DNA of 64,000 nt, taken from assembly GCA_905178155.1 (NCBI GenBank), contig CAJINV010000007.1, positions 3,267,151-3,331,150 on the forward strand. Reading direction: 5' to 3'. The notes under the pieces are model-generated. The model did not search any database and was not told the origin of the DNA. It saw only the letters and a program-made list of their open reading frames with translations. The translations under genes were made by a program, and so were the position numbers. Position 1 is the stretch's first letter, and each line of letters starts with the position of its first letter. Positions 43,501 to 53,300 of the stretch are shown piece by piece. Source of the DNA: Amoebophrya sp. A120 (lineage: Eukaryota > Sar > Dinophyceae > Syndiniales > Amoebophryaceae).

Positions 43501-46500
43501 AGCTTCAGGACAGTTGTTCCGGACGACTACCGGAATATCAATGACAGTATCCGAGAATGGAACCTGAGTAAGAACGTGGCGCAGATGCAGAAAAACCTGC
43601 CGCGGTCCTTCACGGCGTCGAAAACGACCACGTCGGACGGCGGCGGTGCGAACTACAGCCAAGTGGACGAAGACCTCGTCCAAGTTTTGTCGGAGTACGT
43701 TCAGGAGATTAAAAACGCATACGCAGCAGGCGAAACAACTAGTATTAAAGCGGGCTCGACACCAGCAGGTGCTGGTGACAGCTCCTCTGGAGTGCCAGTA
43801 GTAGACCTGCAGCCAGGAGACACAGAAGTAGATTTGGACGAATTGGTTCTCGCAAATAGTACGACCGCTGGAGCAGCGGGTTCGAAAGAAAGCACTTTTT
43901 CTTCGAGGATGTTTTACTTTCCGAAGAAGCGGACCTTCTCCAATTTGACCGAAAAGCGCACACAGGACCTGTACCGCGAGAAGCGAGAACTGGAGGAAAA
44001 ACTCCTGAAAACCGTGATGCGACGGGTGATGATGGAAAGAACACGCGCGAAGGTTAAGCAAAAGAAGGTGGAGGCGGAGGACCACCTACAGAGCGATTCT
44101 CGAACAATAGCGACCAGGAATTTGTTGTCCTCGCGCGAGTTGTTTTCAAGAAGAGCGACATCTTCGTCAAGGAGGCCTGGCGTTGTGGAGCGGTTGGAGC
44201 GGCAGAAAAAAATGAGCAACGAGAATTCCAGGAGCGTGGTTGAAGACGTAAGTAGAAGACCAAAACAGCGGGAACGCACCACTTATCGTGCAGCAAGAGA
44301 CGGGGATGAGCAAAGGGCCTCCATGAACACGAGGAGAAAAAGCAGAAGTAGCTCACCCGAGGAGCAGACTTCAAGTCATGATGATCTTGCGAAGGATTAC
44401 TACCACTCGCCTTCGCGTGCGTCAAGGGACGAGAGGCTCACGGCGGACATGACGGTTGTTTCGCCGAAAATCTCCCGGGTCTTGAAGACACCGCATCGGT
44501 GGAACTCCAGATTTGGGGTGCAAAACCATAGAGTTTCTACGGGCAAGCTCTCCACGTCTGTGTGTCCATCCTCGCAGAAGTCCTCGCACAAAGGAGAGTA
44601 TAATTCTTCGGGCCGTGTGCAAAACTACGACGGTTCTCTGCGCGATCATTTGATTGACCAGTACGCAAAAATGCGGACGTCATCAAAAACAAGACAGAAT
44701 AGCAGTGCAACGGATCTAGGAGCTTTCGCACAGCTTTCGAAGGCCGAAAACACGAGGCCGTGGTCGTGGCAGAGGGTTCCTAGACTGTCAGCCGCCGCAA
44801 GAAATAAGGACTCTGCGGATCATGCTGTTGATAGAGAGTCGGCCTCTGCTGCCGAACAGAGAAGTTCAACTCCTCTTGCTCTTTCTGACCACGATGGTTT
44901 CGGTCAGGTGCTGAAGCTGCAACACGAGGAAGAACTACGCATGGGTCGAAGCGCCGGAACATCAACCCTGGTTGAGGCAAACACAAGAACCACGAGAAAC
45001 ATGCACAGCACCAGCCGTGAAAGTATCCTGGCAGCGGAACGGCACAGCAGTACTAGAAGAGATAGTGAACAAACAGTGAATAACAATAACTCTATGTCCA
45101 AGGCGGACTTAACACAAGAACCGCTAGTCGACCGTGCGAAGTTGACCACACAATATAGTACCTCGCCACCCTTCAGCACGAAACCGAGGCAGAGCGAAAC
45201 CGTCGTTCCGGCTAAGCTGTCTCTGCACCTGCCGCAGGACAGGGACGTCGTGGAGATCAGATATTTGGACGGGAACTATCCGCCTTCGGACGATCTGTAT
45301 TCGGAGCCGTCGGACATGCTGTTTCCCTCGGGGCGGGAGCAAGAGGACACAAGAACTCAACATGTCCTCGAGCCTGGAACCTTTCGCAAAGAAGCAGTTT
45401 ATGCAGGCGAACGAAAGAGAAGCGCCCAGGAATCGCGGGGGAAAACACACGACCTAGAGCAGGTTGAGCACGACGAGAACAAAAAGAAGTCCCCGACCCG
45501 GCATCCCTCACGACTGAATTCGCGTCAAAACACGTTTTCCGCACCACACAAGCGCAGTCGCTTTCTGTCCAAGAAGTTCGACACGCATAACGAGTTAGCT
45601 TCGCAGGCAAGCCTCGCGCTAGCAAAACACTCAACTACCGAAGTAAATAAGAGCACCTTTTTCAGACCACCACTAGTCCAGCTGCAGCCGCTACCCTCCA
45701 CGATCCAAATTCCGGTTTTGGAGGACGATGAGAGCGCTTTGGAGGACCAGCACAACCAGCTTGACGATCTCGACCGAGACCCCCGGCGCACGAGCCAGAT
45801 TCTCGCGGACATGCATCGCAAAATCGAGCACTTGGGTTCGCTGGTGAACTTTGAGGAAAAGACCATCAAGCGCCTGAACACATTCCACCACAGCAGCGCC
45901 GGGTCGGTCGGGTCGCTGTCCATGATCTGGGAGCAATTAGATTTCGCGGAGGATGACGAGGAGGGTGATCAAGGGGAAAATGGAAGAAACGGCGGAACTA
46001 CCAAAATGCCTGCTTCGCGGGCAAGAAATTATCGACGTTTAGTACAACTACGTCACAGCCGCAGCACCGCAGATTCAGAATTGGAGGCGGCAGGAGAGGA
46101 TCATCAGGACGACCACGAAATTGTAGAGGGGGCGCACCACGACTACACTGGTTCTGAAGAACACCAGCATCACCGCTCTATTCCGACGGAGCAACATGGG
46201 CACGAGCGACCTGACCACACGCACACCACACTCTCCCACAGTCGCGCTTCCAGTCTTGAGCACACAACAAGCCAACAGCCGACGGTCAGTCACGTTCCGA
46301 GTAAAAATGGAGATGTTTTTGACTACACATCTGAGGCAGAGAAACGACTTGCTTTGGTGGGCGGGTCAAACAGAAATCAAAACCATACCACGGCTTTATC
46401 GAGCAAGGGGAATGATTTTCCGAGCAGCAAAGATCAGTCAAGCTCGAAGTCGAGCGCTGGCACTCAACACGAACGAGGTCATACAACCGCGGTCATATCG

Positions 46501-48963
46501 TCATCACCTACCCATTACGAAGCACACCGAACGGTGCCCTCGCATCTGGTGCACACTACGGCAGTCGAGCGAAGTTTGTTGGACCACAGTCACGATAGCC
46601 ACGGTGCGCTCTCGGGAAGCGGCCAGCGCAGCGGGCGCGCGTCTTCATCCGGAAGAGACAGTCACAGTGGGAACAAGAAAGCTGCGAGTAAAACTTCTAG
46701 TTCGAAGATCGCAAAGGAAGTGCCAGCACCTCCAAAGCGCAGTACAACATCGCAAAGCAGTAAGGAGAGCCCGAATTATACCAGAACCAGCTCAACTACC
46801 CCGATTGATGTCGTGAAGCAAAACGCGACCGCGGTGACAGCTGCTGCTGCAACTCCCAAACCCGCTGCGATTTCGGATAAAATTAATGGCACTTCTACTG
46901 CCTCCAGGCCATTGCAGCAATCAAAAGGCGAGAGCTCGAAGGAGCTGGCGAGAAAGGGCAGTGCGGCACCAGGCAGAGCAGTACACGCGCACGGCATTAA
47001 CGGTAATGGCGTGCCGCCACTTCCGCTGGGTGACATGCGCACAAACTACGGAAAGAACAAAGCTCCTTCTACAACGACGCAAGGCCAGCCCTTGTTGGAC
47101 AGATCCGTCGACACGCCGCAGGGTGAAAAGCACGCAAAACAGAAAAGAGCTGCTGCCACCACTCCCACCCCTCCTTCCGATATTAGTGGAACGCCCCGGA
47201 CGAAAATAAAACCCTACTCAGAAGCGGACCTGGAAGAGGTAGACAAAATATTGAAGCGAAAAGTTGTCCACGTCGGTGGGGAAACGGACGTAAACAAAAA
47301 CCTGCACGAATTCGAGCAGAAACATCATTTCGCTGCGGTAGAAAAAGCTAAGCGCGATACCGTTGTGCGCAGCAGCATTGTTGGAAGAGGATCTTCCTCT
47401 GCTGGTGCATCCACGTCCACAATTAGTACGCCTGCTGTCCAGATGAAGCTCCTGAACAAAGCCCCCAGCACGACCGCAGCACAGCAGGCAAAGCCAATGC
47501 AAAGTGTCTCCGCTGGTGGTAGGTCGAGCGTCGCCTCCTCCGCCGCTTCTGGACGTGCAGCGGTTACGGATAAGGCAAGCAACCCTAAGCTGCCAGCTGC
47601 TAAGACAGCAACAGCAGGCAGAACCTCGTCTTCAGTAGCGGCACCTGCACAGTCTCCATCTGTCGGCGTCAAAATGAAAGCCGCGACCTCAAGCGCGACC
47701 GTGCTGTCAAAGGCGGCTATGACTCCTGTGGCTGGAACTGCAGGAAAAACAAGTACTAGCGGCATCGGGAGTAAAGCGCCAGCAGTGCAGCTACCCACTA
47801 CGTCTCAAACTGCGGCACAAGCATCAGTTACTCCTGCCAAGTCAATAAAGCCTGAGACTACGGCGAAACCTCCATCGGCGTCAGCAACTTCAAGACCACC
47901 TAGTGCGCCGGTCGGTGCTGCGACTTCCGCGAAGGCGACCTCTGTGACTGCGGATCGTTCGTCGAAAGCAGCCTCTGCACCGAGCAAGTCAGCTACCTCT
48001 GCGGCCAAGACAGCTGCAGCTTCAGGCACCTCCGCTTCTGGGAAGCTGGCGACTAGCTCTGCAGCAGCAAAACAAGCCGCGAACTCCAAAACGCCAGCCG
48101 CCAAGAATGGACCGGGTCCTCCTTCCGTTTCTAGACCTTCTTCGGCCAAGAGTGCCGTGCCATCGTCGGCAAAGAGTGTGCAACTGTTCATGACGGAACC
48201 CGAATCGGATCGGAGTTGCAGTAGCAATTTCACCCGCTCGTCGAGTTCTAGTACAACTTCTGCAGTAGTGAAGATGTCTTCACGAGGAGGACCTCATGAT
48301 GGTCCTCTTCGCGGCGATATTTTTGCAACTTATGCTGGTCCAACCGAAGAACGGGACCAAGTCGTTCTAGTAGATCTGTACGGGCAAAGAAAGAACAATC
48401 CGGACGACTGCGACACCGAAGGAGAATGGTCTGAGGAAATCTGCGAGTCCTGCCAAACCATGATACCCTGCTCATCTGTAGGTTGCGAGAATTTGCCCAC
48501 ACAGGAGGTGGACCATTATTTCGAAGACGAGGCGCAATACCTCTCCGATCCCGAGCCACGCGACCTTCTCCCTGCTCCGACAGCGCTGCTGCGTGACGAC
48601 AAGAGAAGCAGAGAGACAACCAGTTCTCACGTGGTCGTTCGACCCAACATCGAGTACGAGCAGGCCGACACGGGATTTCTCTCCCGGATCGACAACGACT
48701 GGAGCACTCTGGGGTTGCGGGAAAGCGCAATTGGCTCCAGGCACGCCGGACCGGGCGAGCGGATGACGGAGGCGCGAAACAAGAGGAGTGGGATGTTTGA
48801 GGTTGTTGACAGTGTGCTCGTCAAGGGGGATGAAAAGAACTGTAGTACCGTTAGCAATAGCACAAAGCGCCGCAAGAGCAGTCGCAGCCCAGCTGCTCGA
48901 TCTAGAATATCAGGTCAGTATGTGCGGGCGCCAGCGGCGGATCGTGATTTTTTTTCAAGTTGA
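40543..48963 (+). CDS. giant single-exon disordered protein, 2806 residues
   Basis: One uninterrupted frame of 8.4 kb. I do not recognise the protein. Most of it is Ser/Thr/Ala/Gln/Arg-rich and disordered. Islands that look ordered are residues about 238-272 (DDVVRAFMELPATERDQLL), a short block near 930 (NYPQHLGFGLRFTRKQ), a charged helix near 1137-1183 (DLYREKRELEEKLLKTVMRR) and a helix near 1752-1780 (ILADMHRKIEHLGSLVNFEE). Residues about 2286-2560 are an Ala/Ser/Thr/Lys-rich low-complexity tract. Near 2635-2653 there is a Cys cluster (CESCQTMIPCSSVGCENL). The absence of introns is unusual beside neighbours that have many. Large disordered proteins of this kind are often scaffolds, but that is conjecture. 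Confidence 0.75.
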   Translation: MLASSRRKGRADRANDRRQAQRTRATTDRNSFQNNAAWQTQTQSTPDLQEQQPYLSNLALSLLYPNLLLPAQGQPEVVSAVQEEQGRRSGPSRNHHPATDLPQTSLTKAPVMMQKLPEQGESQSGSSSDQNDGNATSSTAYDTAQEDVDADPGGYIVRGPTSTTRNRSNKIKSEKMNKYKMSANDETSSDRRAASVLSPVRSRDQGRGRTSSNGVQVDRMSSTFSTSSILLEQAFVYNSDDVVRAFMELPATERDQLLQHPEHGLRIRQHMDVAGTPAGKNKKRGGFLPSEEDKILISNDEDYAGYGSLGLRVFSPRGRSDSPMAKTGNRATEEMLVQATAGMLREQGTKSDGAGRTKSRSPVPRVAHRKEVGARSSNQGNASPAPGVVGTSQRDQKDQPAALPENEKAHTGDREQQGPSQNVPGTAHRTSGNLTIERKTSLQSQQGATSQEQLPYGFLPAPAAAKANSISSRSEGRGAAAGASHLQKERRNNLGNADGQNNANDSLVAQTSPSKNEKPSTPATFAGNENPVSPDEADSKSVKEGRSAGTMTTESIVPLPGDTSDKSVYVVMKEDDLVRALTRVSSPSSTPAAVNDGIFTSSTIMIPGKNRYNALISRTTRKASTPATKGRAQTTTNLGGSRKMHSGPGAQPGRQELLRNAKASLDEDEEEKNAIPSYQEVEQQYLQRKMQPAPVVEPEFDTRVGGGSVLNLQTKPPAQPLFQAPHVPHAHVRSAATSPTPSPRAMMPSVMQKFDPSQRQGKTGAIERTLKASTATKSRAGDVAKKGSTAEELSKEAQRPGSVSESAPTRGEVLTSTGSTATKTEKPALASLMTRTTIAPRPQTQFVQAAPTMTSEMNVGSKATSSLVKSQETAVVTPSRISQQARSASTRSAPPTKRDRTSKEWRDERSASRALQGHEAPDVPLLPENYPQHLGFGLRFTRKQDLNTGGTTSSTIIGRAAGEEQSTAVLSKSTGVAFSSSLLQGKSFRTVVPDDYRNINDSIREWNLSKNVAQMQKNLPRSFTASKTTTSDGGGANYSQVDEDLVQVLSEYVQEIKNAYAAGETTSIKAGSTPAGAGDSSSGVPVVDLQPGDTEVDLDELVLANSTTAGAAGSKESTFSSRMFYFPKKRTFSNLTEKRTQDLYREKRELEEKLLKTVMRRVMMERTRAKVKQKKVEAEDHLQSDSRTIATRNLLSSRELFSRRATSSSRRPGVVERLERQKKMSNENSRSVVEDVSRRPKQRERTTYRAARDGDEQRASMNTRRKSRSSSPEEQTSSHDDLAKDYYHSPSRASRDERLTADMTVVSPKISRVLKTPHRWNSRFGVQNHRVSTGKLSTSVCPSSQKSSHKGEYNSSGRVQNYDGSLRDHLIDQYAKMRTSSKTRQNSSATDLGAFAQLSKAENTRPWSWQRVPRLSAAARNKDSADHAVDRESASAAEQRSSTPLALSDHDGFGQVLKLQHEEELRMGRSAGTSTLVEANTRTTRNMHSTSRESILAAERHSSTRRDSEQTVNNNNSMSKADLTQEPLVDRAKLTTQYSTSPPFSTKPRQSETVVPAKLSLHLPQDRDVVEIRYLDGNYPPSDDLYSEPSDMLFPSGREQEDTRTQHVLEPGTFRKEAVYAGERKRSAQESRGKTHDLEQVEHDENKKKSPTRHPSRLNSRQNTFSAPHKRSRFLSKKFDTHNELASQASLALAKHSTTEVNKSTFFRPPLVQLQPLPSTIQIPVLEDDESALEDQHNQLDDLDRDPRRTSQILADMHRKIEHLGSLVNFEEKTIKRLNTFHHSSAGSVGSLSMIWEQLDFAEDDEEGDQGENGRNGGTTKMPASRARNYRRLVQLRHSRSTADSELEAAGEDHQDDHEIVEGAHHDYTGSEEHQHHRSIPTEQHGHERPDHTHTTLSHSRASSLEHTTSQQPTVSHVPSKNGDVFDYTSEAEKRLALVGGSNRNQNHTTALSSKGNDFPSSKDQSSSKSSAGTQHERGHTTAVISSSPTHYEAHRTVPSHLVHTTAVERSLLDHSHDSHGALSGSGQRSGRASSSGRDSHSGNKKAASKTSSSKIAKEVPAPPKRSTTSQSSKESPNYTRTSSTTPIDVVKQNATAVTAAAATPKPAAISDKINGTSTASRPLQQSKGESSKELARKGSAAPGRAVHAHGINGNGVPPLPLGDMRTNYGKNKAPSTTTQGQPLLDRSVDTPQGEKHAKQKRAAATTPTPPSDISGTPRTKIKPYSEADLEEVDKILKRKVVHVGGETDVNKNLHEFEQKHHFAAVEKAKRDTVVRSSIVGRGSSSAGASTSTISTPAVQMKLLNKAPSTTAAQQAKPMQSVSAGGRSSVASSAASGRAAVTDKASNPKLPAAKTATAGRTSSSVAAPAQSPSVGVKMKAATSSATVLSKAAMTPVAGTAGKTSTSGIGSKAPAVQLPTTSQTAAQASVTPAKSIKPETTAKPPSASATSRPPSAPVGAATSAKATSVTADRSSKAASAPSKSATSAAKTAAASGTSASGKLATSSAAAKQAANSKTPAAKNGPGPPSVSRPSSAKSAVPSSAKSVQLFMTEPESDRSCSSNFTRSSSSSTTSAVVKMSSRGGPHDGPLRGDIFATYAGPTEERDQVVLVDLYGQRKNNPDDCDTEGEWSEEICESCQTMIPCSSVGCENLPTQEVDHYFEDEAQYLSDPEPRDLLPAPTALLRDDKRSRETTSSHVVVRPNIEYEQADTGFLSRIDNDWSTLGLRESAIGSRHAGPGERMTEARNKRSGMFEVVDSVLVKGDEKNCSTVSNSTKRRKSSRSPAARSRISGQYVRAPAADRDFFSS

Positions 48964-49433
48964 TCTTGATTTCCTCGAAACATGTTGCACTCTTTCACGA
49001 AAAACACAACCAAGCACCAATAAAGCCTGTCGATCGCAGCCACAGGTTCTGAAACGTGTACGATAGTTTTGCCTTTCGTGTTCGTGGTTTGAGGTCGTGG
49101 TTACATTGGATAAAAACATCGTTTCCTTATCGTTACAGGGCATTGACCCGAAGTCGACCAGAAGTGAGGGGTGGATTTAAAGTCGTATTTGTATTTGAAT
49201 CGATATCGAAATCGAAGTTCGTTGAAAGAGTACTACACCGAGTCGATGTTGATTCTCTCTGTAAAAGAAGACTCACCTCGTATTGCAACTTTCGCAATCG
49301 CAGCTTTTCAGTTTTCGGTGATTCGTGGATTTCAATTTTACCTATCGGAAGAACACGACACCCGACGGAATCCACAGGATAATTGCAACTAGAGTGTACA
49401 ACAAAAAAGTACCTGTTGATTCTTCTTTTCAAA
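48964..49433. other. intergenic region
   Basis: No supported gene. Likely 3' end of the giant gene and leader of the next small gene. Confidence 0.4.
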
Positions 49434-49745
49434 ATGGGCGGCGATTCGATAAACGCTCAGACGCTGAGCAATCTCACCCCGGAGGAGTTCACGACGCCGA
49501 TGCTGTGCTATGTCGTGAAAAAAACCAGTTCTGCCGGCACCGAACCGCCTCCGGACGCCGACTGCAGCGCCTTTTCCGAGCCGGTTTTAGCGGTTACCGC
49601 CGTGGTGCAGCAGCTTTATCAGAGAGTGCGAAACATGAAATTTGATGGGCGGTCGGTGAATGTAGCCTGTTCGTCCTCGTCCCGCTCGAACGGAGCGGAG
49701 CGGGAAGGATCCTTTTTGAAGAAAAGACCAAATAACTTCTTCTGA
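49434..49745 (+). CDS. small unknown protein
   Basis: Single exon of 103 residues from ATG 49434 (context CAAAATGG). The frame is open further upstream, but composition becomes coding-like only from this ATG (MGGDSINAQTLSNLTPEEFTTPMLCYVVKK). A central helix-like part (PVLAVTAVVQQLYQRVRNMKFDG) is followed by a Ser-rich basic tail. No family is recognised. The size makes a chance frame possible, though base use resembles neighbouring genes. Confidence 0.45.
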   Translation: MGGDSINAQTLSNLTPEEFTTPMLCYVVKKTSSAGTEPPPDADCSAFSEPVLAVTAVVQQLYQRVRNMKFDGRSVNVACSSSSRSNGAEREGSFLKKRPNNFF

Positions 49746-50363
49746 GATTCTTGTAAGGTGGAACTATGCTAAAGCTGAAGCTGTTGGACGTACGATGGAA
49801 AATGAAACCGCGTCTCATCTAGTTGTACTTATGATGTTTCGTGTCGTTATGCATGGTCAGTGAGGAAGAACCGGAACGAAAAGCAAGAATTATGCGAGCG
49901 ATCTTGTACACTTGCTCTTGCAGCGAAAGCGAAATCCGTATCCGGGTCGTACTGATCTGCCTTTATCGGTCGTATTTTACCAGGTCCACATTTTATCCCT
50001 CGTGGAATCAATCTTCAATTGCTGGCACTGTTGCGATTCGGGAAGCAAAAAAGAAAAACTCGCGTAACCTATGCATACTTCGTCGCACATACGAATCGTA
50101 ATGTAAATGTCGTCTGCTCCGGCTCTATCGTCATCGTGGCTCTCCGTCGTTGTCGTAACTACCAACCTAGCTGTGTCGGTCGAGGTCATCGCGAAATGTC
50201 TTATTCACATGAAATAAAAAGCGACAAGCATAGCGACAAGCATGTATACTCTCTACTCACCTTTGCTAGCTGTGCGGCCAGAGGGGGCGATGGTCTCCTG
50301 TTTACACGTGTTTTTTTTCTTGAAAGATTCGTATATTTAGTTAAGTAGAACGAACTCACCAAA
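49746..50363. other. intergenic region and leader
   Basis: No supported gene. Short frames on both strands lack features. Confidence 0.4.
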
Positions 50364-53300
50364 ATGGCCCAGCAGCAGCAGCAGATTGAGTACGTGAAGC
50401 GTGAGCTTCGCGTACCGGCAAACACGCCACTGCCCCCCGTTCGCCAAACCACGGTGCAAAAGACGGATGAGCTGTTTCATCAGGGCGACATAATTGTGCT
50501 CGTACATAACCAGAAAACGACGAACGAGAAGGACTTGAAGCAGGCGTGGAATGACTTAATCCCTTACAACAAGTCAGTCCTCGTTTACCGGGTGGATGGG
50601 GAGCACACCGTAGCAGCGCCCGGTCCAGCGGACCGCCTCGGCCAGCTGCCCCAGCATGCGAACCACGCAAGAGGGCAGAAGGTTTTACCGCAGATGACGT
50701 TGGAGCCGGTGAGGTTGCCGGAGCAAAACGAAAACCTGAACTTTTTCCGCGAAACGCTACTGAAAAAGGGGGGAACTAGTAGTGCTGGAACATCAAGTGC
50801 GATGATGAAAATGGAGCAGGAGCACCAGGGAACAGCAGAGCAACTTACCACCGCGAGCGGAACCTCGTCATCTGGAGGCTCATCGTCTTCTAGCAGTGGC
50901 CCAGTTACCTCCTCCTCTAGTAGCTCGTCTTCTGGCGAAGAAAATCATGTGCAAGAAAATTCGAAAATGACAAAGGCATCTTCAACAACCTCTATCATGA
51001 AGAATTCCAGCCTTAAGCTCGCCGAAACCGACATGTACGAGCGGGAATTGAAGCCGAAACCGCGGGACGAAGTAACATTCAAAGTCCCCCGGCTGAATTC
51101 CGCCATGGCGGGGGGTAACAAAAATGCCGACTTATTTGCACCCTCTTCTAGTAGTAGTGCAACATCTACAACTTCAAGGCTTCCGCCGGGCGGCATGGTG
51201 GACGGCGGCGGTAGCTCCCTTGAAGAGTACTTGGCTGACCAGAAGACAATGAAGGGTAGAAATCCAAATCCGAAACGGGTTAGCTTTCCGGCGAACGAGG
51301 TCGAGCAGGAGTTCCGCTTCACGGGGTCCTCGCCGCTGACCACGGATATCAACCAACAGATGAGTCAGAATTTGACGGCGCAAGCCGTTTCGGGCAGCCC
51401 GATTCGGAGTATTCAAATGAACAAAAGGTATCCGCAGTTCCACAACGCAGATAGTACGAATTCTGCTGGTGGTGCAGCAGTTGTATCCACTGGGTCCTCG
51501 TCGGCGTCTATTAAGCCGGGTTCCCCGACAAAGCAGGAGGAAATCGAAAGGATCTGGACTGGTGCGGGATCTGCGGGGGGAGGTTCGTCTTCGAATCTCG
51601 GCATGAGTCCGAGCGAGGTGATGCTCTCGACCGCGTTCTCCCGGCCGCGGGTGCCAAAGTCGACAGTTTCGTCAAAACCCAGGATTGACCTGCCCACGCG
51701 GGAGGACGCGATGGCTGTCGGTACTGGTTTGTCTACTTTCGTATGCATGTTGACGTTCAAATCCGCTTATTGTTTGGTTTCGCTTGCCTAGATGATCGCT
51801 GTTCTTCTTTGTCGTGCATCAAAAATGCTGCCCGTGGTGTATAAGACTGAAACTGAAACACCCCATCTTCAGGTGAACTGCCTCCTCCCCTGCCTCCGCG
51901 GCACGTGACCCTTTATTCCCTGTCCGAAGAACTTCGCTCGCTTTCCTCCTCCGTGAAACTCCGACTTTCGCTGCTCCATCCCTCGCAGGGCGGGTTGGGT
52001 GGGGATATGAACCCCACGGAAAGCAGCGGGAGTGAAGATCAGTTCGAAACGCAGAATCCGCAGAACAGCCAGAACAAGAACACGAAGGAGTGCCAGATGC
52101 TGGACGAAAGAGCGCTGTTATTGCTTCGGCAAGCGGAGCAGAACCTCGCGCTGAGTGATTTCAGCAAGGAATTGCGGAAAATTTCCCCCGATCTCGAATC
52201 CATTCTACTCCAAACCAACGAACTGACCACGAGTAACAACAGGTTATCCACTTCCATCACGGAAAGGCTGGATTTCCAAAAACTGTTGAAGTTTGTGAAG
52301 AACTTGCAAAGCCGGAATCTCTACTTGGTCGACGAGTTCCAGAAGCAGGCGAACACGCTGCAGAAGCACTTGTTGCAGATTCTAGCCTCCACGCACCCGA
52401 AACGGCAGGCCGAGTTGGAAAGTCGGTGGAGGCAGAAGAACGCGCCGGTGGTAAAAACGACCGGGAGTCACGTGGACGTCGATATCGTTTCGCAACCGGA
52501 CAAGTTGTCCGTGCTCCAAACGCAACTGTTTGACGTGGTTGAGGTTCTGCACGAGTTAAACAACACGATCAACAACAGTCACCAAGCGATCTACGATATT
52601 TTGCCGGATCGCGAAAAGCGGAAGCTGTTCACGCATTTGCCCCCCTTCGACCGAAACGCGATTCTGCTATCCCCGTGGGAGTTGGCGGAACTGCAGAAAA
52701 CGGGAACCGTAGCCTTGAAAGACGCGAAGCACGTGTCGATCCAGTTGACCGCGCAGTTCCTGAACGCCTACTTGCAGAGAACCCATTTTGACGTCGCGCG
52801 GGATCTGGCTGGAGAACTCCCCGACGAGTTCGTCAGTCCCATCGACCGGGAGCTGTTGGCGAACGGGGATTTTTCCGTGTTGTCCAAAACGGTGCTGCCG
52901 ATGCTGAAGCAGAAAGCGGACCAGGGGGTGGAAATGGAGCGCTTGGTGTTGCACAGCGGGCTACTGAGCTCGAAGAAATCCAACTTGCTAGTTGACGCGA
53001 AACAATTGGAGAAAACAATCGAGAATCAAAACAGCAACAACAGCAATCCAGACGACTTCTACACGGCACAGAACAAGCAGCAGAAAGCGAAGCTCGTTTT
53101 GCGGCAAGCAGCTGAAGAAGCGCGGGAGACGCTGGCGGCGAGGGATCGGCTGGCGGCTTTGCTGGACGGGCCGGCACGGAGTATGATTGCGGAGGAGCAC
53201 GCGCCGGGCTTGCCTGCGGTCGTCGATGCGATAGAAACCGGGTTTAAAGGTATAAGTTTGTTTTGTTGTAGACTGTTGTATTCGTTTTTTACGTGCTTTG

